Positions 8,027 through 15,704 of a stretch of 43,342 nt of DNA are shown one piece after another. Made by a program: the position numbers and the translations under genes. The DNA is taken from positions 18,424 to 61,765 of the forward strand of contig NZ_LUUB01000095.1 of NCBI RefSeq assembly GCF_001641635.1. Direction: 5' to 3'. Within the stretch, counting starts at the first letter, position 1; the number at the start of each line of letters is the position of its first letter. The DNA comes from Bradyrhizobium centrolobii. GTDB taxonomy: Bacteria; Pseudomonadota; Alphaproteobacteria; Rhizobiales; Xanthobacteraceae. The notes below the pieces were generated by a model that worked only from the letters and a program-made list of their open reading frames with translations, searched no databases and was not told the DNA's origin.

Positions 8027-8941
8027 CTAGCTTCCGCCTTCCTCGGCCAGCCCCAGAAACCGCCGGATCGCGCCGAGCACTTCGCGTGGCCGATCGTGAT
8101 GCAGCCAGTGTCCGGCGCCGGAGATGGTCTCGATGCGCGCCTGTTGGAAGTAGCTCTCCAGGCCTGCCGCCTTGGAGCCGGCAAGGAAGCTTTCGCCGGC
8201 ATTCAGCAATAGCGTCGGACAGGCGATGCGCGACCACAGCGCGACGTGATCGTCCGGCCAGAGCCGATGCGGCGAGCTGGCGCGCTGGTAGGGGTCGAAC
8301 TTCCAGCTATAGCTGCCATCCTCGTTTTGCCGCGCCCCGTGCGTCGCGAGGTGCAGCGCCAGTTCGCGGGACAGCCGTTTGTTGTAGGTGATCATCTGCG
8401 CCGCCGCGTCTTCAATCGTGCGATAGCGGCGCGGTGCGCGGTCATGCAGCTTGTCGAGCTGGCCGATCCATCTGGTGATGCGCTCGTGCACCGGCGGTTT
8501 TGGCGCATCTGGCAGGACGGTCACACCGTCGAGGACCACCAGTGCTGACATCTGCTCTGGAAATGATCCGGAATAGATCAGGCTCACCATCCCGCCCATC
8601 GAGTGGCCGATGAGAGTCACCTGGGGCTCCGCGATGGCGCGGACGAGCTGCGCGAGGTCGTAGACAAATTCCGTCAGCGCGTAGCTGCCGCCCTTGGTCC
8701 AGTCGGAATCGCCGTGTCCGCGCAGGTCGGGCGCGAGCACGTGAAAATGCGGCTGCAACGATCGGGCGATGACGTCCCAGCTCCGGCAGTGATCCCGGCC
8801 GCCGTGAACCAGGATGACCGTTGGCGCGCCCTCGTTGCCCCAGTCCGCATAATGCAGCCGTAGGCCGTGAGACTCATAGTAGCGACTTTGCGGGACGAGC
8901 ATCGTGCCGCGCTCCTCCTTGGCTGGCGGCTCGCTAACCAT
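8027..8941 (-). CDS. Alpha/beta-hydrolase
   Basis: A cytosolic alpha/beta-hydrolase fold enzyme of about 300 residues; the substrate cannot be told from sequence. The oxyanion strand (VILVHGGRDHCRSWD), the nucleophile elbow GHSMGG with its catalytic Ser, and the late His in GAGHWLHHDRP are all visible. The acidic residue is probably the Glu in LLLNAGESF or an Asp nearby. The gene overlaps the stop of the upstream transporter gene by 8 bases (ATGGTTAG), which suggests translational coupling. A second ATG at 8902 has AAGGAGGAG upstream and starts the conserved part (MLVPQSRYYES), so the protein may be 13 residues shorter. No signal peptide. Confidence 0.85.
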   Translation of the reverse strand: MVSEPPAKEERGTMLVPQSRYYESHGLRLHYADWGNEGAPTVILVHGGRDHCRSWDVIARSLQPHFHVLAPDLRGHGDSDWTKGGSYALTEFVYDLAQLVRAIAEPQVTLIGHSMGGMVSLIYSGSFPEQMSALVVLDGVTVLPDAPKPPVHERITRWIGQLDKLHDRAPRRYRTIEDAAAQMITYNKRLSRELALHLATHGARQNEDGSYSWKFDPYQRASSPHRLWPDDHVALWSRIACPTLLLNAGESFLAGSKAAGLESYFQQARIETISGAGHWLHHDRPREVLGAIRRFLGLAEEGGS

Positions 8942-9566
8942 GCACCGGCCGTCGCGCCAGCGCGAGCGACAGGCCGAGGCCTGCGATGAACACGCCCGAA
9001 CCTTGCGTGAGGCGTTGCATCAGGCGCGGCCGGCCGATCAGGTGTCTACGTGTCGCGGATGCCATCAGCACGACGATGACGTCAGCGAGCGTGTTCAACG
9101 CCACGGAGATCGCGCCCAGCATGATGAATTGCAGCGTGGGGCTCGATGCCGCCGGATCCAGGAACTGCGGAATGAACGCGAGGAAGAACGCCGCGGTCTT
9201 CGGGTTCAGCGCCTCGACCAGGACACCGTCGCGAAAGGCGCGCTTGTCGCCGACCGCCTCGCTCTCCAGCCGCAACGCGCGGCCGGCGCTGCGGAAGGTG
9301 CGAATTCCGAGCCAGACCAGATACAGCGCGCCGACGAACTTCACGACGCCAAACAGCTCGGCGCTCGCAAGGATGATCGCTGATATGCCGAGGCTGCCCG
9401 CTATCACGTGAACCAGGCCGCCCAGCGCCGTGCCCGCGGTCGAGGCGAAGCCGCTTGCGCGCCCTTCCGACAAGGTTCGCGCCGCGACGTAGAAGATGCC
9501 GGGGCCGGGAACGGCGGCAATGAGAAAAGCCGCGGCCAGAAACAGCCAGAAATTCGTTTCGCTCAT
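8934..9566 (-). CDS. LysE/RhtB-family amino-acid exporter
   Basis: An inner-membrane exporter of the LysE/RhtB superfamily, whose members export amino acids or related metabolites. The 210 residues and six predicted hydrophobic segments are standard. The N-terminal signature AAAFLIAAVPGPGIFYVAARTL contains the conserved PGPG loop, and the middle has the GALYLVWLGIRTFRSA and LNPKTAAFFLAFIPQF motifs. The start is ATG 9566, with a GTG directly before it (9569) as an alternative; no good ribosome binding site is seen. It lies downstream of the ketoacyl synthase gene (about 110 bases) and overlaps the hydrolase gene by 8 bases, so all four minus-strand genes may share a transcript. Substrate unknown. 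Confidence 0.9.
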   Translation of the reverse strand: MSETNFWLFLAAAFLIAAVPGPGIFYVAARTLSEGRASGFASTAGTALGGLVHVIAGSLGISAIILASAELFGVVKFVGALYLVWLGIRTFRSAGRALRLESEAVGDKRAFRDGVLVEALNPKTAAFFLAFIPQFLDPAASSPTLQFIMLGAISVALNTLADVIVVLMASATRRHLIGRPRLMQRLTQGSGVFIAGLGLSLALARRPVHG

Positions 9567-9679
9567 CACGCGCGCGCATCCATGCTTGGCGGGTCGGCTT
9601 GTGCATCACCTGCTTGCCAACAAGTCCGGCCGCGCGCAAGCGGAGGATCGTCGCAATCTTAGGGTCTTGACGAGATCGC

Positions 9680-10942
9680 CTAGCCCATCCGCTGGAAGAC
9701 CACGCTGGCGTTGACGCCGCCGAAACCGAACCCGTTGGAGATGGCGTTTCGGATGGTCATCGGCCGCGCCGCGCCGGACACGATGTCGATGCCCTCGGCG
9801 CCGGGATCGGGATTTTCGAGGTTGAGCGTCGGCGGCGCGATCTGGTCGCGCAGGGCGAGAATGGTGAAGATTGCTTCCAGGCCGCCCGCGGCGCCGAGCA
9901 GATGACCGGTTGCCGATTTGGTCGCGCTCACGGCAATGCGCCGATCGCGGCCGAACAACGCGCCGATCGCGGCAAGCTCGCCCTCGTCGCCGGCCGGTGT
10001 CGATGTCGCATGCGCATTCAGGTGCTGCAGGTCGGCCGGCTCCAGATGGGCCTGCCGTAGCGCAATCTCCATGGCGCGGCGGGCGCCGTCGCCGTCGGGC
10101 GGACCCGACGTCATGTGATAGGCGTCCGCCGTCGTGCCATATCCCACGATCTCCGCGATCGGCGCAGCGCCGCGGGCGAGCGCATGCTCGAATTCCTCGA
10201 TCACCAGGATTCCTGCGCCTTCGCCCATGACAAAGCCGTCGCGGTCGCGGTCGAACGGTCGCGAGGCGCGCATGGGCTCGTCGTTGAACCGGCTGGACAG
10301 CGCGCGTGCCGCGGCGAAGCCACCAAGGCTGACGAGATCGATGCAGGCTTCAGTGCCGCCGCAGATCGCGACGTCGGCCTCGCCGGCGCGGATGATGCGC
10401 GCGGCATCGCCGATCGCCTGCACGCCGGCGGCGCAGGCCGTGACAGGCGTTCCCAGCGGTCCCTTGTAGCCATGTTTGATCGAGACGTGGCCCGCGGCGA
10501 GATTGGCGAGAAACGACGGAATGGTGAATGGCGAGAGCCGGCGCACGCCGCGCTGGTCGGTGGTGCGCACCGCCTCCACCATCGCCGGGAATCCGCCGAC
10601 GCCGGAGGCGATGATCGTCGCGGTCCGTTCCAGCGCGGTCGTATCCTGCGGCGCCCATTTGGCCTGCGCGATCGCTTCTGCGGCGGCAAGCAGCGCAAAC
10701 AGGATGAAGCGGTCCATCTTGCGCTGATCTTTTGGCACGGCTGCTTGCGCTGGGTCGAAGCCGCCTTCCGTATCCTCGGCCTTGTCGGGCACGAGCCCGG
10801 CAATTCGCGCCGGCAGAGGCTGCGACCACTCGGGCAGGGCGCGCAGTCCGCTGTGTCCGGCGAGCAGCCGGCGCCAGGACAGTTCGACACCGCAGGCGAG
10901 CGGAGACACCGCTCCCATCCCCGTCACGACGATACGACGCAT
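9680..10942 (-). CDS. Beta-ketoacyl-ACP synthase, FabF type
   Basis: A condensing enzyme that extends acyl chains with malonyl-ACP. The 420-residue protein has the full Cys-His-His set: Cys170 in GTPVTACAAG, His310 in LNAHATSTPAGDE and His346 in KSATGHLLGAAGG, with Lys341. The C-terminus SNGFGFGGVNASVVF is typical of KAS II. ATG 10942 is chosen because GGAG lies 8 bases upstream; the frame is open to 10963. It starts one base after the stop of the HxlR regulator, so the two are cotranscribed. The usual housekeeping fabF sits next to acpP, which is absent here. This copy is therefore likely an accessory paralogue under its own regulator (inference), perhaps for a special lipid or for stress adjustment of fatty acids. 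Confidence 0.93.
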   Translation of the reverse strand: MRRIVVTGMGAVSPLACGVELSWRRLLAGHSGLRALPEWSQPLPARIAGLVPDKAEDTEGGFDPAQAAVPKDQRKMDRFILFALLAAAEAIAQAKWAPQDTTALERTATIIASGVGGFPAMVEAVRTTDQRGVRRLSPFTIPSFLANLAAGHVSIKHGYKGPLGTPVTACAAGVQAIGDAARIIRAGEADVAICGGTEACIDLVSLGGFAAARALSSRFNDEPMRASRPFDRDRDGFVMGEGAGILVIEEFEHALARGAAPIAEIVGYGTTADAYHMTSGPPDGDGARRAMEIALRQAHLEPADLQHLNAHATSTPAGDEGELAAIGALFGRDRRIAVSATKSATGHLLGAAGGLEAIFTILALRDQIAPPTLNLENPDPGAEGIDIVSGAARPMTIRNAISNGFGFGGVNASVVFQRMG

Positions 10943-10943
10943 A

Positions 10944-11459
10944 CTAATCTCCAGCCGGCGCAACGGCCGGGTTCATGGCCTTGAGCGAGGCGAGGCGCCG
11001 GCGCATCCCGCGGCTCGCGCGCGGCCCGGGAATGACGACCGCATTGGCAAGCGTGATCGGATGCATATTGACGGCGTCGACGACGACCGGATCGAGCGGG
11101 CGAGTGTCGTCTCGGTTCGCCAGCACAATGGCCTCGCCCTTCGGCGCGAGATGTTTGTTGCCCCAGGCGAGCAGCGCCACGACCACGGGGAAGAAATCCC
11201 GCGCCTTCGGCGTCAGGACATATTCGTAGCGAGGCGGTCGGTCGTTGTAGCGGCGGCGGACGAACATGCCGGTCTCGGTGAGATGGGCAAGGCGCCGCGA
11301 CAGGATGTTCGGCGCGATCCCGAGGCTTTGCGAAAACTCGTCGAAGCGCGTCGCGCCCTGAAACGCATCCCGCAGGATCAGGATGCTCCACCATTCGCCG
11401 ACCGTTTCCACGGCGCGGCCCACCGGGCATTCCATGACGGAGGGGGATTTGGGCTGCAT
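10944..11459 (-). CDS. HxlR-family winged-helix transcriptional regulator
   Basis: A DNA-binding regulator of 171 residues. The HxlR domain spans about residues 8-105: CPVGRAVETVGEWWSILILR, then LGIAPNILSRRLAHLTETGM as the recognition helix, then the wing RYEYVLTPKARDFFPVV. Cys11 sits where redox- or aldehyde-sensing members (YodB, HypR) keep their reactive cysteine. The C-terminal extension of about 60 residues is longer than in minimal members. A near-perfect palindrome lies 17 bases upstream of the ATG, and the gene is joined to the ketoacyl synthase gene with a one-base gap. It most likely controls itself and that gene. No ribosome binding site is visible, so the transcript may have a very short leader. 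Confidence 0.92.
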   Translation of the reverse strand: MQPKSPSVMECPVGRAVETVGEWWSILILRDAFQGATRFDEFSQSLGIAPNILSRRLAHLTETGMFVRRRYNDRPPRYEYVLTPKARDFFPVVVALLAWGNKHLAPKGEAIVLANRDDTRPLDPVVVDAVNMHPITLANAVVIPGPRASRGMRRRLASLKAMNPAVAPAGD

Positions 11460-11475
11460 GGCGCCATGCTAGGCA

Positions 11476-11500
11476 AGTTACTTGCAAAATGCAAGTGACT
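11476..11500. promoter_or_regulatory. Palindromic operator upstream of the HxlR gene
   Basis: AGTTACTTGCA (11476-11486) and TGCAAGTGACT (11490-11500) are inverted repeats with 10 of 11 positions matching and a 3-base spacer. The site lies 17 bases upstream of the HxlR start and is AT-richer than its surroundings. HxlR proteins bind as dimers to such palindromes, so autoregulation of the HxlR-ketoacyl synthase operon is the natural reading. Binding itself is inferred. Confidence 0.75.
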
Positions 11501-11656
11501 AGGTCGACAGCTCATAGCGCGGCTGGAACGAGCCGGGAGAATGGAAGCCGTGTCCGTGATTTGAAATATGTGTTGGAGAGTGACGTCCGCGCACCGTGCT
11601 CGGTCATTGCGCGCCAACAGGTCCGCGCGAAGCGCGACCCGATGACAGACTCCGTG

Positions 11657-11716
11657 AAACAATCCAGAGCCTTTCCGCAGCCAAAGACTGGATTGCTTCG
11701 CTGCGCTCGCAATGAC
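11657..11716. repeat. Intergenic palindrome, AATCCAGA / TCTGGATT family (degenerate copy)
   Basis: A decayed copy of the repeat at 22709-22788. AATCCAGAG (11661-11669) faces ACTGGATTGC, followed by the conserved TTCGCTGCGCTCGCAATGAC (11696-11715). The left arm has lost its GTCATTGCGAGCGCAGC part. It lies in the 440-base spacer 11501-11939, which otherwise holds only the next repeat and no gene that I can support. Confidence 0.65.
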
Positions 11717-11749
11717 GGTGTGGATGCAGTCGTGCGCTACCTCAGCGTC

Positions 11750-11891
11750 GTCGTCCCGGCGAAGGCCGGGACCCATAATCACAGGGAGAAGTTTGGGGGA
11801 GACTGGTGGTCATTCAGTCTTCCCACGGTACTAAGACCTGCGCTCCATCGATAGATCACGCGGTATGGGTCCCGGCCTTCGCAGGGACGAC
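11750..11891. repeat. Intergenic palindrome, CGTCCCGGCGAAGGCCGGGACCCATA family
   Basis: The 28-base arm 11750-11777 (core GTCGTCCCGGCGAAGGCCGG) pairs with 11864-11891 (core TATGGGTCCCGGCCTTCGC), differing at few positions, around an 86-base loop. Each arm also contains its own small hairpin (CCCGGC..GCCGGG). Related copies are at 27401-27514, 39154-39286 and 42941-43033. It lies downstream of the polyprenyl synthase gene. Confidence 0.8.
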
Positions 11892-11939
11892 AGCGAGGGT
11901 GTGGCGGCAGCGTGCGCCGAAACGTAAGAACGCGAAGAC

Positions 11940-12947
11940 TTAATGCGACCGTGCCAGGCAGAACGCCACGACCTGCTCGAGCGCGCTTTTCATCGGGGAG
12001 GACGGGAACAGCGCCAGCGCGTCGACGGCCATGGCGCCGTAATGCTGGGCGCGGCTGAGCGTGTCTTCGAGCGCGCGGTGCTTGTTCATGAGGCCGATGG
12101 CATGGTCGAGGTCGGAATCGCCGATCTCGCCGCGCTCGAGCGCACGCACCCAGAAGCCGCGCTCAGAGTCATTGCCGCGGCGGAAGGCAAGCACGACCGG
12201 CAGCGTGATCTTGCCTTCGCGGAAATCGTCGCCGATGTTCTTGCCGAGCTTGGCGCTCTTGCCGCCATAGTCGAGCACGTCGTCGACAAGCTGGAAGGCG
12301 ATGCCGAGATTCATGCCGACCGAGCGGCAGGCGGTCTGCTCCGCCTTCGGGCGGTTGGCGATCACGGGGCCGACCTCGCAGGCGGCGGCGAACAGCTCGG
12401 CCGTCTTGCCGCGGATCACGGCGAGATATTCGTCCTCGGTGGTCGCGGTATTCTTGGCGGCGGCAAGCTGCATCACTTCGCCTTCGGCGATGGTCGCTGC
12501 GGCCGCGGAGAGGATGTCGAGCGCCCGGAGCGAGCCGACCTCGACCATCATGCGGAAGGCCTGGCCGAGCAGGAAGTCGCCGACCAGGACGCTCGCCTCA
12601 TTGCCCCAGAGCATGCGCGCCGACAGCTTGCCGCGGCGCATCTCGCTCTCGTCGACGACGTCGTCGTGGAGCAGCGTGGCGGTATGCATGAATTCGACGG
12701 AGGCAGCGAGCTTGATATGGCCGTCGCCGGTGTAACCGGCGAGGTTGGCCATGGCGAGCGTCAGCATCGGCCGCAGGCGCTTGCCGCCGGAGGAGATCAG
12801 GTGGTTGGCCACCTCCGGGATCATGGTCACCTCGGAGCCGGTCCGCGACAGAATGGTCGCGTTGACGCGCTCCATGTCGGGGGCGACAAGGGCAACCAGC
12901 TCTTCGATCGACGCGCCGGGAGTTTCGAAAGGTACGATGACGGCCAC
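11940..12947 (-). CDS. Long-chain all-trans polyprenyl diphosphate synthase
   Basis: Adds isopentenyl diphosphate units to make the ubiquinone side chain; in this lineage that is usually decaprenyl (Q-10), but octaprenyl or nonaprenyl cannot be excluded. The 335 residues show GGKRLRP (54-60), the first Asp-rich motif HDDVVDESEMRRG with Asp95, Asp96 and Asp99, and the second, LVDDVLDYGG, with Asp222 and Asp223. The residue five before the first motif is Ala90, a small residue as in long-chain synthases. GTG 12947 is chosen as start because GGAG lies six bases before it; the frame continues four codons to a TTG at 12959 that overlaps that ribosome binding site. It is divergent from the DUF2007 gene. 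Confidence 0.93.
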   Translation of the reverse strand: MAVIVPFETPGASIEELVALVAPDMERVNATILSRTGSEVTMIPEVANHLISSGGKRLRPMLTLAMANLAGYTGDGHIKLAASVEFMHTATLLHDDVVDESEMRRGKLSARMLWGNEASVLVGDFLLGQAFRMMVEVGSLRALDILSAAAATIAEGEVMQLAAAKNTATTEDEYLAVIRGKTAELFAAACEVGPVIANRPKAEQTACRSVGMNLGIAFQLVDDVLDYGGKSAKLGKNIGDDFREGKITLPVVLAFRRGNDSERGFWVRALERGEIGDSDLDHAIGLMNKHRALEDTLSRAQHYGAMAVDALALFPSSPMKSALEQVVAFCLARSH

Positions 12948-13076
12948 GCCGGTCTCCAATATTTGCCCCGGAAGGGCTATTCTGATGGAAAGACAATAGA
13001 AACTGCTGGTGGATGCGGCAAGGGCTGCGGAACCATTGACATTTGCCGCTTAATCCCCTTCAGGCAGGAGGCTAAT

Positions 13077-13304
13077 TTGCGCGAACTGGTTCGGACCAAC
13101 GATATGGTGCTGGTGTCGGCGATCGGCGCGCTGCTCGACGGCGCGAACATCCATCATCTGGTGCTGGACCAGAACATGAGCATCATCGAGGGCTCGCTCG
13201 GCATCCTGCCGCGGCGCATCCTGGTCCATGAGGAGGATGCCCGCGCGGCGCGGGAGCTCCTGGCGGAGGCCGGGCTCAGTCACGAATTGCGCGGCGATGA
13301 CTGA
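13077..13304 (+). CDS. DUF2007-family small protein with TTG start
   Basis: A 75-residue protein of the DUF2007 family (putative signal-transducing, PII-like fold). The sequence runs LRELVRTNDMVLVSAIGALL, then HHLVLDQNMSIIEGSLGILP and a C-terminal HEEDARAARELLAEAGL. The family's role is unknown. The TTG start is supported by a perfect AGGAGG five bases before it and by the absence of an earlier in-frame ATG that fits. It overlaps the next gene by 8 bases, so the two are translationally coupled; this pairing with a methyltransferase is the main clue to its job. It is divergent from the polyprenyl synthase gene across a 129-base spacer that must hold both promoters. Confidence 0.85.
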   Translation: MRELVRTNDMVLVSAIGALLDGANIHHLVLDQNMSIIEGSLGILPRRILVHEEDARAARELLAEAGLSHELRGDD

Positions 13305-14064
13305 GCTCTTGCTCGATATCACCGAAGACGCCTTTCTCGGCGGACAGTTGCTGCTGAAGCAGAAGCGGTCCGGGCACCGCGCCGGACACGACGCCATCCT
13401 GCTCGCCGCGGCGACGCGGGCCGAGGCCGGCGAGCGGGTGGTCGATCTCGGCGCCGGCATCGGCGCCGCCGGGCTTGCGCTCGCCCGGCGGGTCGCCGGA
13501 ATCAGGCTCAGCCTGGTCGAGATCGATCCGGAGCAGGCAGCGCTCGCGCGCGCCAATGCTGCAGCGAACGCGATTTCCGCCGATGCGATCGTGCTCGACG
13601 TCACGGCTGACGCATCAGTCTTTGCGGCGAACGGGCTTCCGCCGGACAGTGTCGACGTGGTGCTGATGAACCCGCCTTTCAACGATCCGGCGCGGCATCG
13701 CGGCTCGCCGGATCAGGCGCGCCACACGGCGCATGTAGCGACGGCCGAGACACTGCATGCGTGGGTGCATGCAGCGCGGCGCATCCTCAAGACAGGCGGT
13801 GCGCTGACCCTGATCTGGCGCGCCGATGGAATCGCCGAGGTCTTGGCAGCGCTGTCGCGCGGCTTCGGCAGCCTGTCCATCCTGCCCGTTCATGGCGAGG
13901 CGGGAAGGCCCGCGATCCGCGTCCTGGTGCGGGCGGTCAAAGGCGGCCGCGCGCCAGCGCGGATCCTGCCGGGCCTGATGCTCAACGAAGAGTCAGGCGT
14001 GCCTAATAAAGAGGTGAAAGAGATTCTGGAGGGGAGGGCGGTTTTGCCGCTGGCGGAGCCATGA
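13297..14064 (+). CDS. SAM-dependent methyltransferase, TrmN6/YfiC-like
   Basis: A 255-residue class I methyltransferase resembling the tRNA1(Val) adenine-37 N6-methyltransferase. Motif I is VDLGAGIGAAGLAL (residues 49-62), the acidic residue after beta-2 is in LVEIDPEQ (73-80), and the catalytic NPPF (125-128) marks N6-adenine or N5-glutamine methylation. The N-terminal FLGGQLLLKQKRSGHRAGHD is characteristic of the YfiC group. The exact tRNA target in this organism is not shown by the sequence. ATG 13297 lies inside the end of the DUF2007 gene (8-base overlap), giving a coupled pair. Confidence 0.85.
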   Translation: MTELLLDITEDAFLGGQLLLKQKRSGHRAGHDAILLAAATRAEAGERVVDLGAGIGAAGLALARRVAGIRLSLVEIDPEQAALARANAAANAISADAIVLDVTADASVFAANGLPPDSVDVVLMNPPFNDPARHRGSPDQARHTAHVATAETLHAWVHAARRILKTGGALTLIWRADGIAEVLAALSRGFGSLSILPVHGEAGRPAIRVLVRAVKGGRAPARILPGLMLNEESGVPNKEVKEILEGRAVLPLAEP

Positions 14065-14068
14065 CGGC

Positions 14069-14167
14069 TTACTGGGAAGCCGATTCCGATTGCTGTTCCT
14101 GCGGGGACGTGAAGCGAATCGCCGTGAGAAGCGCACCCATCAGCATCAACAGCAGATAGATCTTCAT
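14069..14167 (-). CDS. Small ORF, 32-residue membrane-associated peptide
   Basis: An ATG at 14167 is followed by 32 codons (MKIYLLLMLMGALLTAIRFT, then a Gln/Ser-rich tail PQEQQSESASQ) and a TAA. GGAG stands nine bases before the ATG. The peptide is one hydrophobic helix with a short polar tail and could sit in the inner membrane. It ends four bases from the stop of the methyltransferase gene (convergent) and is divergent from the S49 peptidase gene. No function is known to me. The frame is open further upstream, but the ribosome binding site and helix favour this start. Confidence 0.6.
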   Translation of the reverse strand: MKIYLLLMLMGALLTAIRFTSPQEQQSESASQ

Positions 14168-14281
14168 GGTCTTTTTCTCCGCTGCTTTATTGCAGCCTCC
14201 CGACGGCTGCTTTGCAAAACACGTTCCAGCCACTTTCAATGACAGTCGCGTGATAAGAAATGGTAAATCAGAGGTAACGGC

Positions 14282-15190
14282 ATGGCCGAGCAATTGAACG
14301 ATCGCGGAGGCTCCGGCCTGGTCGACAAACTCATGGAATATCTGCCGGCCCGCTTCCGCCCAGGTGCGGCAGTCGTGCCGGTGGTGCGGCTGTCGGGTGT
14401 GATCGGCGCGGTGACGCCGCTGCGTCCGGGCATGACGCTCGCGGGCGTCGCCCGGGTGCTGGAGCGCGCCTTCGCGGTCCGCAACGCCAAGGCGGTGGCG
14501 CTGGTGATCAATTCGCCCGGCGGCTCGCCGGTGCAGTCGCGCCAGATATTCTTGCGCATCAAGCAGCTCGCGGCGGAGAAGAAGCTGCCGGTGCTGGTAT
14601 TCGTCGAGGACGTCGCGGCTTCCGGCGGCTACATGATCGCCTGCGCGGGCGACGAGATCTTCTGCGATCCCTCCTCGATCCTCGGCTCGATCGGTGTGGT
14701 CGGCGGCAGTTTCGGCTTCCAGGAGGCGATCAGGCGGCTCGGCATCGAGCGGCGCCTCTACACGGCCGGTGCGCACAAGGCGATGCTCGATCCGTTCCTG
14801 CCCGAAAACCCCGATGACGTGGCGCGGCTGAAGTCGATCCAGCGCGAGATCCACGACATCTTCATCGCGCTGGTGAAGGAGAGCCGCGGCGCGCGGCTGA
14901 AGGGCGCCGATGACACCCTGTTTACCGGCGAATACTGGGCCGGCGAGAGCGCGATCGCGCTGGGGCTGGCCGACGGGATCGGCGATCTCCGCTCAACTCT
15001 TCGTGCCCGCTATGGCGAGAAGGTTCTCACGCCTGTGATCGCGCAGCCGACTGGACTGTTCTCGGGCCTGTTTGGGCGGAGATCGCCCGGCGCGGGCCAG
15101 CTTTCGGCCCTGGAATCGGTGACCGGCCTGCCGGATGATCTGATCTCGGCGCTGGAAACCAGGGCGATTTGGGCGAAATTCGGGTTTTAG
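14282..15190 (+). CDS. S49-family peptidase (SppA/SohB type)
   Basis: A serine peptidase with a Ser-Lys dyad, of the family that degrades signal peptides and membrane-protein fragments. The 302 residues correspond to the short, single-domain form. The nucleophile is Ser114 in DVAASGGYMIA and the general base Lys166 in TAGAHKAMLDPF. The substrate-groove motif VINSPGGSPVQS (75-86) and SSILGSIGVVGG (131-142) are also typical. There is no clear N-terminal membrane helix, unlike many SppA proteins, so it may be peripheral or cytoplasmic. GAGG stands seven bases before the ATG. Confidence 0.93.
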   Translation: MAEQLNDRGGSGLVDKLMEYLPARFRPGAAVVPVVRLSGVIGAVTPLRPGMTLAGVARVLERAFAVRNAKAVALVINSPGGSPVQSRQIFLRIKQLAAEKKLPVLVFVEDVAASGGYMIACAGDEIFCDPSSILGSIGVVGGSFGFQEAIRRLGIERRLYTAGAHKAMLDPFLPENPDDVARLKSIQREIHDIFIALVKESRGARLKGADDTLFTGEYWAGESAIALGLADGIGDLRSTLRARYGEKVLTPVIAQPTGLFSGLFGRRSPGAGQLSALESVTGLPDDLISALETRAIWAKFGF

Positions 15191-15294
15191 CGACGGCTAG
15201 CCCGCGCCATTTGGTCCAAACCGAGCCAATTGCGGTGCAGCCCCGTCTGCGCGAGAATATCTGCGGGGGCTGAGCATTGAACAAGGATCGACCG

Positions 15295-15483
15295 ATGCCG
15301 TTCGTCGCATTCGCGGGCGTCCTGGGCGGGCTTGCCATGGTCCGCTGGGCCTATAAGACCGCCGTCCGGATCAATCAGGAGCTGGAGGAGATGCGCCTGT
15401 CGCGCGTCGCCGAATCCGCCCGCATGGGGGAAATCCAGACGCTGAAGCGTGACCCCGTGACCGGAGCTTATCGCCCGGGCTAG
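15295..15483 (+). CDS. Conserved small membrane protein, unknown function
   Basis: A 62-residue protein: one N-terminal hydrophobic helix (PFVAFAGVLGGLAMVRWAY), then an amphipathic, possibly coiled helix (RINQELEEMRLSRVAE) and a C-terminal LKRDPVTGAYRPG motif. ATG 15295 has AAGGA seven bases upstream; a TTG at 15277 is an alternative six codons earlier. It follows the peptidase gene by about 100 bases. I do not recognise a named family. A single-pass anchor with a cytoplasmic tail is the simplest reading. Confidence 0.65.
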   Translation: MPFVAFAGVLGGLAMVRWAYKTAVRINQELEEMRLSRVAESARMGEIQTLKRDPVTGAYRPG

Positions 15484-15485
15484 CT

Positions 15486-15604
15486 GTCATGCCGGGCTTG
15501 TCCCGGGCATCCACGTTCTTCGTGAGGTGACAAAGGCGTGGATGGCCGGGACATAGGCGAGCGGAAGCGACGCCGTCCTTCGGACGGCTATGCCCGGCCA
15601 TGAC
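15486..15604. repeat. Intergenic inverted repeat upstream of glyQ
   Basis: GTCATGCCGGGC (15486-15497) faces GCCCGGCCATGAC (15592-15604), with GCATCCACG (15507-15515) facing CGTGGATGGC (15537-15546) and a small GTCCTTCGGAC hairpin (15575-15585) inside. It fills most of the spacer before glyQ and probably lies in or next to its leader. Confidence 0.6.
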
Positions 15605-15704
15605 GGAAGTTGCGCTGCTTTCCAGCCCCTTTGCCTTGATTCCCATCCCCGCCGTCGATACGGTCCCGCGCGATTCAACCCCCCCGCGAGAGCCCGATCT
15701 CACG

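Noticed and set aside
11489..11854. A 121-codon plus-strand frame in the spacer between the HxlR and polyprenyl synthase genes
   Set aside because: It runs through two palindromic repeats and encodes typical repeat-derived peptides (LLRCARND, VVPAKAGTH) that recur wherever these repeats are translated.
12960..13076. Possible upstream extension of the DUF2007 frame (open back to 11943)
   Set aside because: The upstream part is antisense to the polyprenyl synthase; the AGGAGG-TTG start explains the small gene fully.
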